From: Branchiostoma floridae
Taxonomy: Eukaryota; Chordata; Leptocardii; Amphioxiformes; Branchiostomatidae
Length of the DNA: 64,000 nt
Direction: 5' to 3'
Assembly (NCBI RefSeq): GCF_000003815.2
Contig: NC_049982.1
Coordinates: forward strand, 25,483,508-25,547,507
Below the pieces are notes generated by a model. The model searched no databases and had not been told where the DNA came from. It saw only the letters and a list, made by a program, of their open reading frames with translations. Shown here piece after piece: positions 56,340 through 64,000 of this stretch (the first letter of the stretch is position 1; each line of letters opens with the position of its first letter). Made by a program: the position numbers and the translations under genes.

Positions 56340-59300
56340 CTTTTTNNNNNNNNNNNNNNNNNNNNNNNNNNNNNNNNNNNNNNNNNNNNNNNNNNNNNNN
56401 NNNNNNNNNNNNNNNNNNNNNNNNNNNNNNNNNNNNNNNNNNNNNATATAGGGGTGGGTACTCACTAACCCAGGATACAGGTGTGGGTACTCTGTAGCCC
56501 AGGGTATAGGGGTGGGTACTCTGTAACCCAGGATACAGAGGTGGTTAAAAGAGGTGGGTACTTGGTAACCCAAGATTCAGTTAGAAATGATAAAAATACC
56601 ATGTTTTTCCTTGCACCTGCTGTTATCTGTAGCTATGTGTCCCTGTCAGGTGCACCAGGTGCTGACTGTTCTGCATGTTCCCTTGCAGGTGATGACTGTA
56701 ACCATACAGATGCGCAGGTGGTGTGGGAGCGGGAGCGTCCGGGCCTGCCCGGCCGAGCCTCCCATGTTTGTGTACAGCAGGACGTGTGGATGTGGATAGT
56801 GGGAGGGTACACCTTCAGCAGCGCAAGCTTCTACAATCTCATTAGGTACTGCTTTACCTACCTAACAAAAAAATCAAAAAGCAAACTATTGCCAGTTAGT
56901 GCAAAACTCATGTATTTCCTTGAATTCTTTATTGATTGCATTGCATTACGTGTAATTCGAAAGCTTGTTTATTGTCCTTTATTTCATACCTGGACCATAT
57001 TTACATTTTGTACTTTTTATGTATTTTTCAGGTACCATTTGGTAGAGAACACCTGGAGTCCCATCACACCTACAACAGCTGTGAACCCCGTGGAACGTTA
57101 TGGTCACACTGCCTTACTGTATGGGGTATGTAGGACTCGCGTTCTTTCTTTGTTTTACGTTACATTCATTTTATCTATTTATCCATTGGTCAACTGCCGT
57201 CTGCCTAGTCTTACACAGCTTGTACTGAAAAGTAAGACCGGAGTGTATGGTTTGATTCACTCACACTGGGAAGTACTCCCACTCTTTTCAACATGTCATT
57301 TGGGTACTACGTATACATTGTAGCCCTGGCTGTATGTATTTTTCTACAGCCAAATAAAAGAAATGAAGAACAGTGGTTCTTTAACATGCTCGAGGTGTAA
57401 CTCTCCTCAGACTTTTCTGCCTGCATTAAAACTGGCAATGACATTATTATAGCCTCATACTTCTGTTTCTCACAAAAGCTGCCATGTTGATTTTTCAACT
57501 TTCACCCCAACAGGACAAAATCATCATGTTTGGAGGTCTTGTAGAAGGCAGAGTGGTGACCAATGAGACGTGGGCTTTTGACACAGTGCTCCACCAATGG
57601 GAGCAGCTGTCACAGGCAGGTCTGGCTCTGGAAGGTCATTCTGCAAACATTGTGGACTCCAAGGTCATTGTGATCTTTGGACACAACCCTGATTACGGCT
57701 ACTCCAGCAAAGTACTGGAATATAACCCAGGTGACCAACTCTCTTGCAATTTGCAGGTTGTTTTTTTTTATTCATTGTAAGGGACAATGCAGATTTGTCG
57801 TTTACAATTAAGGCCATGTTCATCTGATTATGTGGATGACATCCTCGTGTGCATCAATTTGTAGCCCGTTTCAAAATAAATTTTGAACCATACTGTAAAT
57901 CGTACGAAACAGCTGCAAAATGAGCGAACATGTGCAGTAGATTTCAATAAAATACATCGAAAAATTTTGACTAAATGTCATAGAATCCTAACGTCAATTC
58001 CAAGGTTCAAAGTACCGAGATGGTGAAGGACCAAAAATAAAGAATCCTATTGTTTAAATATACCAAATCTTTGGTTTTTGGTTTTGTGCCAACCTTTCCT
58101 GGAACCGCTTAGAATTTCGAAATTGAAAGCCAACTTTTTTTCTTTTGGGCCAAACCTTTTTTTTATTTTCNNNNNNNNNNNNNNNNNNNNNNNNNNNNNN
58201 NNNNNNNNNNNNNNNNNNNNNNNNNNNNNNNNNNNNNNNNNNNNNNNNNNNNNNNNNNNNNNNNNNNNNNNNNNNNNNNNNNNNNNNNNNNNNNNNNNNN
58301 NNNNNNNNNNNNNNNNNNNNNNNNNNNNNNNNNNNNNNNNNNNNNNNNNNNNNNNNNNNNNNNNNNNNNNNNNNNNNNNNNNNNNNNNNNNNNNNNNNNN
58401 NNNNNNNNNNNNNNNNNNNNNNNNNNNNNNNNNNNNNCGTACGAACTACATGCACCAACTCGGCGGCATTTTGTCCATGTAATCAAATCAGCGCACGCCA
58501 AATAAGAAATACAAGAGACTCAATATTTCATGGAGGTATGATTAGATCTTTGAACTCTTGTTTGACCTTGCAGCTACTGACAAGTGGAGGTCTGTTGAGA
58601 CGTCTGGGGCAGCAGTGTCCGGGTCGTACGGACACACCAGCGTGTACGACCAGGTGTCCGGGAAGATTTACGTCCACGGGGGATACACAGTGCTGAAGAA
58701 GAACCGCTACACGGTGTCAGACTTCACGTACGCTTTTGACCCTGAAACTGGACAATGGTGAGTAGTAAAAGGTCACTTGAATCTGGTTTGTAACATGTAA
58801 CACAGGAGCTTTGAACTTGATAACTAGATAACTGTTCAATAGTCAGATTTGTAAAGTTTGTTTCTTTGTTCGTACTGACCCTTAGGGTGCCTTATAAGTG
58901 ACTTGTAGGGCACAACTTTCCTTGCTTAAGCAACATGCCAAGATTCAGCCATTATATCTGTGTGCAGCGTGCAAAATACCCACTTGCACATTGCAACCAC
59001 TTGTTGGGTAGTGCAATTTACTTCTAAACTAAGGTTGCACAGGGTGCAACTTTGATTTTGAGCCTCAGAACTTGATTTTGTTGTCAATTTACTTTGAAGA
59101 AATAAATGGACCAAGATAGCTCCGTTTCATATCAGCCAAACATGCTGATGAAACACCTATTTTTCAGAAATTTGTGAATTGTAGGTGGGTGGTGCAACTT
59201 GAAATTCAGTTGTGCAACCTAGTTTTTGCCCCAGGTTGCACACTGTGGTTACACACTGTGCAACCTGGCTCAAAAAAGTATTTTGTACACTGCTGTGTGC

Positions 59301-59731
59301 TAATGCTGAGACTTAGTCTTCCACGATGTTAGTTATCATTATCCTGGCCACAGGGAGTGCTGGTGAAAGTGTGGTATAGTAGAATTTGTATGGTTCCAAG
59401 AGAAATGTCATACAATCAAAAAGCCAAGGAAGATCTACTTTTCTAAAGGAACGTAAGCTTTAAAGTTGAGGAATATACACTTCTGTAGAGCTGTTTTGTA
59501 AGAGGAATGTCTAAATGTCTGAATTAGACATAAAGTTTCCATGTGAGGATTGATGTTTCTTGTTGTATCTGTCCAGGTCTGTACTGCCAGGCAGCGGTGT
59601 TCCTCGCTATCTCCACTCTGCTGTCACCATCGGAGGGTTCATGTTGGTGTTCGGTGGGAACACCCACAACGACACGTCCACCAGCAGTGGCGCCAAGTGC
59701 TTCTCAGCAGACTACCTGGCCTATGACCTAG
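48104..59731 (+). CDS. ATRN: Attractin / attractin-like protein, first ten exons (partial)
   Basis: A large cell-surface CUB-EGF-Kelch glycoprotein; mammalian attractin acts in melanocortin signalling, myelin maintenance and MGRN1-linked turnover. Exons 48104-48327, 53056-53142, 54340-54453, 54861-54986, 55354-55538, 56689-56845, 57032-57125, 57514-57730, 58574-58757 and 59577-59731 stay in frame for 514 codons. Order: signal peptide (YCFLLILGVHLLTCGQC), EGF-like (about 36-70), CUB (CGGRFRLTSNSGVITDG to HFFSDAAYNMSGFNISY, including FATECSWDHVYVYDGDS), two EGF-like units (about 185-245), then Kelch blades (MWIVGGYTF, IIMFGGLVEG, IYVHGGYTV, MLVFGGNTHNDTS). The mammalian protein is about 1,430 aa, so about two-thirds (rest of propeller, PSI, C-type lectin, laminin EGF, transmembrane) is missing. 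ATRN versus ATRNL1 is not resolved. Gaps at 56346 and 58171 fall in introns. Confidence 0.92.
48365..49350 (+). repeat. Direct repeat pair in attractin intron 1 (about 140 bp, 843 bp apart)
   Basis: Sequence 48365-48505 (gatttt-ccttgtgtgtccttcatca, gtcaactgtaaacaagaggg, ttacggaaa) recurs at 49208-49350 at about 90% identity. The offset is constant at about 843 bp. The DNA between holds a partial SINE-like repeat (49040-49190). Confidence 0.7.
50445..50790 (-). repeat. SINE-like repeat, fullest copy, minus strand
   Basis: From left: 'taccctgtgaagtacccca', 'aacacaccaggtttgtactg', 'tgatccactcacacctggaa', 'cacttaagtactaattttca' and 'aagtgcctataatttcca', then a minus-strand B-box-like 'gttcagggttcgac'. 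It provides the reference order for the copies at 18040-18600, 37500-37720, 49040-49190 and 57230-57420. Confidence 0.6.
50887..52102. mobile_element. Harbinger-like element, 1.2 kb, TTA TSD
   Basis: The ends GGCCACACCAATTTAATTCG and (reverse complement) GGCCATACCAATTTAATTTG extend through 'ttggttctcgga', with TTA on both sides (50884-50886 and 52103-52105). Next to each end is an A- or T-run. There is no transposase frame. It lies in attractin intron 1. Confidence 0.83.
52545..52800 (+). repeat. 'accttcaccaagaaggttatgttttcggcag' type dispersed repeat
   Basis: The stretch ccaagaaggttatgttttcg followed by a (tctg)n run and 'gatttgatatgttggta' resembles the segments at 27930-28080 (ccaaggttatgtttg) and 55030-55160 in layout. 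A dispersed repeat of unknown class, in attractin intron 1. Confidence 0.45.
52999..53024 (+). promoter_or_regulatory. Shared 26-nt pre-acceptor module (attractin exon 2)
   Basis: Core GTGAAGTCTGCCATCTCTGA, ending in gattg, with a candidate branch A at 53021, 35 nt before exon 2. Followed by the T/G-rich tract and cctcccAG. It is near-identical to 39214-39239 and 54816-54841. Confidence 0.6.
53168..53498. mobile_element. Palindromic MITE with long arms
   Basis: The left arm (gactgtccatcacaataact, gcagttccaccaatgagaga, gacaattattggtca) is inverted in the right arm (ttgtcagtctctcattgga, ttaactgctaattgtgattg). The word 'attagcagttccaccaatg' is nearly the same as one at 63199 inside the element 63121-63509, so the two are related. 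Confidence 0.75.
54580..54700 (-). repeat. tRNA-like SINE fragment, minus strand
   Basis: On the minus strand: 'tgtgtggcacaacagcttta', then 'ggtcctgagttcgatactcgc', similar to tRNA A and B boxes. No cloverleaf closes, so it is not called a tRNA gene. Confidence 0.45.
54816..54841 (+). promoter_or_regulatory. Shared 26-nt pre-acceptor module (attractin exon 4)
   Basis: Core GTGAAGTCTGCTATCTCTGA (one change from the exon 2 copy), with a candidate branch A at 54838, 23 nt before exon 4. Confidence 0.6.
55522..56279 (+). repeat. 29-bp minisatellite starting inside attractin exon 5
   Basis: About 26 copies of taacccaggatacagggg plus tgggtactcag. The first copy overlaps the end of exon 5 (codons AAC CCA GGA TAC AGG G) and its splice donor (G|GTGGGT at 55538/55539). 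The donor sequence is thus repeated in almost every unit. A poly-T run (about 56310-56345) and a gap follow, then more copies at 56446-56585. Confidence 0.92.
56346..56445. other. Assembly gap, 100 N
   Basis: Exactly 100 N, the usual placeholder for a gap of unknown size. It sits inside the 29-bp minisatellite, so the true array length is unknown. Confidence 0.99.
56446..56585 (+). repeat. 29-bp minisatellite, right part
   Basis: About five further, more diverged units (aggggtgggtactcactaac) end about 100 bp before attractin exon 6. Confidence 0.9.
58171..58437. other. Assembly gap, 267 N
   Basis: A run of 267 N in attractin intron 8. The flanking exons keep frame, so no coding exon need be missing. 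Confidence 0.99.
58964..59293. mobile_element. Non-autonomous hAT-like element, 5-bp TSD (copy E)
   Basis: The ends GCAGCGTGCAAAATAC and (reverse complement) GCAGTGTACAAAATAC are flanked by TGTGT (58959-58963 and 59294-59298). The core words are 'ggttgcacagggtgcaac' and 'gtgcaacct', a fourth core type. It lies in attractin intron 9. Confidence 0.7.
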
Positions 59732-61399
59732 GTATGCAGTACTGAACCAGTCCAATAGGGGGCCCTGTTGCACTGGAAATGTGTTTTAAAATTATTCCAA
59801 GGGGGTTCATCTTGTCCCAGGCCATTCCCACAATGCATTGCTTGTGCGTTTTGCGCAATTTTGTCTCCATTTTGTGAAGTCGTCCATCTTTCGTGGCCTT
59901 TCCATCGCTTTTGGATCATCACTTTGCAGACAAGTGCAGGATAACAGGTATGTTTCCTCCATTATTTGTATACTAGCATAAGGCTTTTGTTGTTATGTCA
60001 GTACTGTAAATGCAGAAATGTTTGCGGTGGATTAATGTTCGCGGTTTTTGCGGTGACCACTTCACTGCGAACTTAAAACCACCGGGAACATTTTTCTTTT
60101 ATGGTATTAGACTGCAGTCTATGGTGTTATCGCGAAATTAAAAACCACAGCGAAAAGTCATTTTTCCCGCTACCGCGAAATTAAATCCCCGCAAACTTAA
60201 ACGCATTTACAGTATGTTGTACCAGTAGTGTAATTGCAAGTTTTGGGGATGCAACTGTCATTTGATACTTTATGACAACAGCTGCGCCTTAACTTCGCAA
60301 GTGTCTAGAAATTCGTTGAAATAAACATTCAAAATTGGAAGTTGCGTTTTTGTGCAGTTTTCCACTAGGCAGACAGTCCTGGATTTTGGTGACATGAATA
60401 TTTGCCACATGTACGTTCAGAAGACTTTATGTCAACCAGATTTTTGAACTGTTACTACATTTTGGAAATACAACAGAAGTATGCAAATAAAGCTTTGACT
60501 AGCAGACAGAAAACAAGACCTCCCCTTTAATTATAAGACTGTCAGTGTCTCAGTATCTTTCATTGACCCCATGATCTGAATTCGAAGTTTCTGTCAGCCA
60601 TCAGCCAATGTTAATTATTACTTATTGACTCTCCGATCTCTGGAATTTCTGTCACTCCTAAAATGTGGTGATTTATGCCTAAATTAAATATAACATTATG
60701 GAGATACAATGTAGAAACACAAGCAAGTAACCAAATATGCATGCCAAAAACAATGCCTCCCTACACGGAGGTGACAATGAACACAGCAAACCCAGACTTT
60801 ATCTTTACCCCAGACTGCACATTATAATAGACTCTCCTACTCAGACACTTATTCAAGTTATTGCACGCTAGAATACCCATCAATCATTAATAACCATTAT
60901 CCAGTTTTCCGGAATGAAATGGCTGGAATTTTTTTTTTTTACTGAACTTCCAGCAAAATTACATCAGAAGATTGAGAAACAATCACTGGAAAGAGCATGT
61001 AACTCAGACATATACCTGTACTTTACTTTATATTATGCTTATGATATGTCAAATCTTGGTTGCCTCTATAATTGACAATATCTTCATGAGTGGTGACCAA
61101 ACAATACAGTTTATTTTTGTTTCACAAAACTGTATTGCAGTACCAGTACCTGTTACGGCAGTTGAGAGCTAATTAGCATATTAACCATGGGACACATAAC
61201 TGCATAGTTGCAAGCACCTGAACTTTCTGATGGGTGTCAAGTTACACATTAACTATGTTTCCAGTAGGTGGGGCAAAGTCAACATTGCAGGTCACTGTGT
61301 AAACACAGTCACAGTTACTGCAGTTCTTTACGTGGCGGAAGGTTTTGCTTTGAAAATAAAGCACTTCTGTGTGGTATCTGACAAAGATTTTCCAGCAAA
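59732..61399 (+). other. Attractin downstream intron, or spacer to next gene
   Basis: After the exon 10 donor (G|GTATGC) no further recognisable attractin exon appears. The segment holds the MITE at 60002-60214 and AT-rich sequence. Confidence 0.5.
60002..60214. mobile_element. Mariner-like MITE (TACTGTAAATGC ends)
   Basis: TACTGTAAATGC at the left and its exact reverse complement GCATTTACAGTA at the right give 12-bp ends including the TA target. Inner arms (gtttgcggtggattaa / ttaaatccccgcaaac) and 'gcgaaattaaaaacca' words complete a typical palindromic Tc1/mariner-type MITE. A fragment lies at 7318-7345. Confidence 0.85.
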
Positions 61400-62469
61400 A
61401 TGGCTGATGGGATGTCAAGGCAACCGCCAAGAGGTTATAAAGGCCAACTGCCGCCGCCTGATGCTGAATTGGAGGTGCAAGGAGAACTCCAGCCAGCACA
61501 GGTGTGGGAGGGGGGTGGGCATTTGACATTCCTCTGCATTGTGGCATTAGCGGTTTAACGCTTAGTTTAACATATGTCATTATTGTGTTAATTGGCAACT
61601 TGAAAGTTAATCTGTGTTGGTAGAAATCAAATTTCCAACACAAAAATTAGACTTCCCCAATTAAGGTAAGTAGGGTAGCCAAAAAGTATAGTTATAGGGT
61701 AAATATATTACCCCAATAGAGCAAGTCCAATTATTGTGTTGGAAATTACAGTTCAGCCCTGATCCAAGACACCTCACTTTGTCTTCTATCAATATTGTAT
61801 CGCTTAGAATCTACATGTAGACTATACTTGTCTATATTAATTAGGCTGTGGTCTTATACAACATTGTTCCTGCTACAATTGTTGTACAATATGCATAAAT
61901 TTTGACTTTGTCTCCAACCTTTGCAGCAAGGTGACCATCACCATGAACAGACAGGCCAAGTAGCACCTCATGGTCCAGGACAAGGGTACCCAGTCCCATG
62001 GCAGACACCACAGGGCTATGGTACTGCAACACCTGCACAACCATTCCAGGGTTTTGCTATGGCTCCCCAACCAGCTGGGCAGGTGCACTACAATGTGCCA
62101 CCTGCTGGCCCACCAGCTGCTGGTCAGATGCCAGCTCTGCAGATGTCTGTAGGCCAAGTGGGGGGTGTTTTTGGTGGAGCGACCATCAGGATCCAGAGCC
62201 AAGGCCTTGCAGCAGGAGGTCTCGTGGCTGGGGCATCTATTGGAGCGGCGTTGGTCGCCAGCAAGGTTGCAGAATCCGCTGCAGGTGTGGTGGGTGCAGG
62301 TCTGGTTGCAGGTGTGGCTACAGGAGTTACAACCTTGGCAGCTTTCTACATGGGCAACAGACAGCAAACAGACGAGGCCATTCGCAGAGTGGTGGAAAGA
62401 GACCGACATATCCAAGTAGAAGAGATAGCAGAAGGGTCACTTCTGGTGCGAGTCAAGTTCCTTACACTG
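61400..62469 (+). CDS. Unrecognised Pro/Gln-rich protein with Gly/Ala hydrophobic segment, 5' part
   Basis: I do not recognise this gene. Coding exons 61400-61501 (ATG through LQPAQ) and 61927-62469 join in frame for 215 residues; the good donor CTG|GTAAGA at 62469 shows that it continues beyond the window. Residues 1-110 are low-complexity, rich in Pro, Gln and Gly (PPRGYKGQLPPPD, GDHHHEQ, PQGYGTATPAQP). Residues 124-176 are a long Gly/Ala/Val hydrophobic stretch (AAGGLVAGASIGAALV, GVVGAGLVAGVATGV) that could be one or two membrane helices with glycine-zipper spacing. A charged part follows (NRQQTDEAIRRVVERDRH) and then IQVEEIAEGSLLVRVKF, which looks like the start of a folded domain. The start was chosen as the ATG that opens the frame into the downstream exon. 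It may lie in an attractin intron. Function unknown. Confidence 0.6.
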
Positions 62470-62625
62470 GTAAGACGCAGCACAGTATTAAGATTTTATG
62501 ATTTGATTGTAATAGTTATATCAAAAAGATGACAGTGACTGTTTCATCCTGTCATTCTGATATGCAATTGCAAAAAAAACATTGTTGTAGCAGTGTTTCA
62601 AATTTGTATTGAATGAATTTATAAT

Positions 62626-63912
62626 TAACGTCTCCGGTCCTAACCCCACCCCATGCCTAATCCCGAACTAGTTGGAAAAACAAGCAGTGCTGTGATATGC
62701 ATGAGTTCCCATTCATGATATGGGCCGTGACAGTTGACTAATTTACTCTCTTAAATACCACAGGGTTAAAACATCTGTTTAAGTTTGTAAGCACCAACAA
62801 ACAACGCTTGAAAATTTGCTTGAATTTCACCGTTCTAAGGGTAGGTGACAAGCGAACAGCTTGCAAACATGGTCTTCAACACGTCGTAATTATTCAGTGT
62901 AGAATACGTAATATTCCTGCATGACGCCACATGTATATATAAACAGAGATAATCTTCATAACAAGCTATACCTTTGTAATGCCAGTGTCTTTCTTATTGG
63001 ATATTTGGAGCTAACACGACGTGCAATTTTTCACACATCTCCGGGTCCGCCATTTTTATCGATCACATGATTCAAAGTCATGTGACCACCACCATGTAAC
63101 ACAACACAGCGTCGATAATATACACCTTTCTCACGCGGCGGCCATGATAGATCTAAAACAAGTTCAATGTGGCAAACAAAAGGCTGTCTATCATAATTAG
63201 CAGTTCAACCAATGGTAGCCTGCCAATTAGGAAATCGACCAATAAGTGAATGGCTGCAAATTCGTTAAAGATTTGCATTATTATGTTTTTATTTTGCATC
63301 CCTTAAGGGACTATGGGGTCAGTCTACACTACTCTACATTGCTACATCTTTCGGTGCAGCACACTTCTTGTAATATTTATTATTCTATCTTATATCATGA
63401 AAATTTGTGTGGTTTGGGGGAAAACTAAATAGGACCTGATTTTAGAAATAAGTTTTGCCTCATTGACCTCTTCTTCGATCTATCATGGCCGCCGCGTGAG
63501 AAAGGTGTATACTGGACTGCATTGCACTGGTTAGCAGAATGAAAAGACTGAGCACTGTTTGGGACAGAAAGATAGTTATCAAGTGTTATTTCAATGGTAG
63601 TTTTGGTGTTTTAAATGCTTGACTACATGTATGTCAAGAAATCACACTGTAGTTGCATTTAGTTCGGGATTAGGGCACAGATTTTTGCGATGGAACGTTC
63701 CACAAACAAATGAACCAAAAAACATCTGTAGCTCCCCGCGTGTTATAACGCTCCAACGCAAAGCGCAAAAAGGCTGTAAAGCTTTAATCTCGGTTATATG
63801 TTACTGTACAAGATTGAAGCTCAACTCACAAGGGTTAATTGTCAAGTGCACATTTACAAAAGAAGTGTGCATTCTTGTAGACCATAGAGCGGGATTAGGA
63901 CCGGAGACGTTA
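62626..63912. mobile_element. 1.29-kb inverted-repeat element with ACGTCTCCGG ends
   Basis: The left ACGTCTCCGGTCCTAACCCC and the reverse complement of the right (ACGTCTCCGGTCCTAATCCC) are inverted, with TA flanking each side. A second inverted pair (taatcccgaactag / gttcgggatta) lies at about 62660 and 63662. No transposase frame. It contains the element 63121-63509. Confidence 0.72.
63121..63509. mobile_element. MITE with 33-bp inverted ends, nested
   Basis: A perfect terminal inverted repeat of about 33 bp starts TACACCTTTCTCACGCGGCG and ends gatagatc; TA flanks each side (63119-63120, 63510-63511). Its interior has 'attagcagttcaaccaatg', shared with 53168-53498. It is inserted in the element 62626-63912. 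Confidence 0.85.
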
Positions 63913-64000
63913 CTGTTACAGTTTACTGTAGTTATATTTGTGGTGTGATGATTCCATGGTGTGAAGTAAATGAAGAAATCGAGCCTCGTTGAAGAGATCC

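Larger units (their letters stand above)
62470..64000. other. Intron 2 of the 61400 gene, filled by transposons
   Basis: No exon is visible. Almost the whole interval is taken by the inverted-repeat element 62626-63912 with another element nested inside it. Confidence 0.55.

Noticed and set aside
55522-56585. Regularly spaced repeats that could be mistaken for a CRISPR array
   Set aside because: This is eukaryotic DNA. Units are directly abutting with no unique spacers, so it is a minisatellite.
56236-58696. Open frames running through N gaps and the 29-bp repeat
   Set aside because: They exist only because N translates as X and because the repeat lacks stops. Real attractin exons lie elsewhere in these stretches.
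59930-59947. An 18-nt candidate microexon after attractin exon 10 (acceptor ctttgcAG, donor GTATG)
   Set aside because: It keeps frame, but the residues (DKCRIT) only weakly resemble the attractin continuation, and 18-nt exons arise easily by chance. Needs transcript support.

Overview
The window is animal nuclear DNA. Genes are split into short exons with GT-AG introns, intergenic and intronic DNA is packed with short inverted-repeat transposon relics, and there are two assembly gaps. The gene set (sideroflexin, a BTB-Kelch protein, PXMP4, a zinc-knuckle Vasa, SLC35E3, an attractin) and the load of small non-autonomous DNA transposons fit a non-vertebrate deuterostome. A lancelet (Branchiostoma) is my best guess; this is an inference from gene structure and repeats, not from a database match.

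Layout, left to right: (1) 370-6009 (+), a complete ten-exon sideroflexin (333 aa) with a transposon, a SINE and minisatellites in its introns. (2) 6010-10403, its 3' flank and the repeat-rich upstream region of the next gene. (3) 10404-16611 (+), a five-exon BTB-BACK-Kelch protein (573 aa), with a piggyBac-type element in intron 2. (4) 17776-21978 (-), a four-exon PXMP4 peroxisomal membrane protein (210 aa), converging on the Kelch gene. (5) 21979-25620, a repeat-filled spacer with a LINE remnant. (6) 25621-40292 (+), a complete 19-exon Vasa/DDX4 germline helicase (810 aa) with six CCHC zinc knuckles. (7) 43681-47908 (-), a five-exon SLC35E3 transporter (309 aa). (8) 48104-59731 (+), the first ten exons of an attractin, head-to-head with SLC35E3 across 195 bp. 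(9) 61400-62469 onward (+), the first two coding exons of an unrecognised Pro/Gln-rich protein with a Gly/Ala-rich hydrophobic segment; it continues past the window.

The exon chains were built by hand. In every chain the reading frame stays open across all junctions and the encoded residues agree with the known family, so the six recognised genes are secure. The genes are functionally unrelated (mitochondrial serine transport, ubiquitin-ligase adaptor, peroxisome, germline RNA helicase, nucleotide-sugar-type transporter, cell-surface attractin). No operon-like logic is implied; the only shared regulatory region suggested is the SLC35E3/attractin divergent promoter.

Most notable non-gene observations: a near-identical 26-nt module sits directly upstream of three 3' splice sites in two genes; a 29-bp minisatellite in attractin begins inside a coding exon and carries that exon's splice-donor sequence in each unit; a group of inverted-repeat elements with exact 5-bp target duplications shares its ends but not its core; and the Vasa zinc-knuckle exons look recently duplicated.
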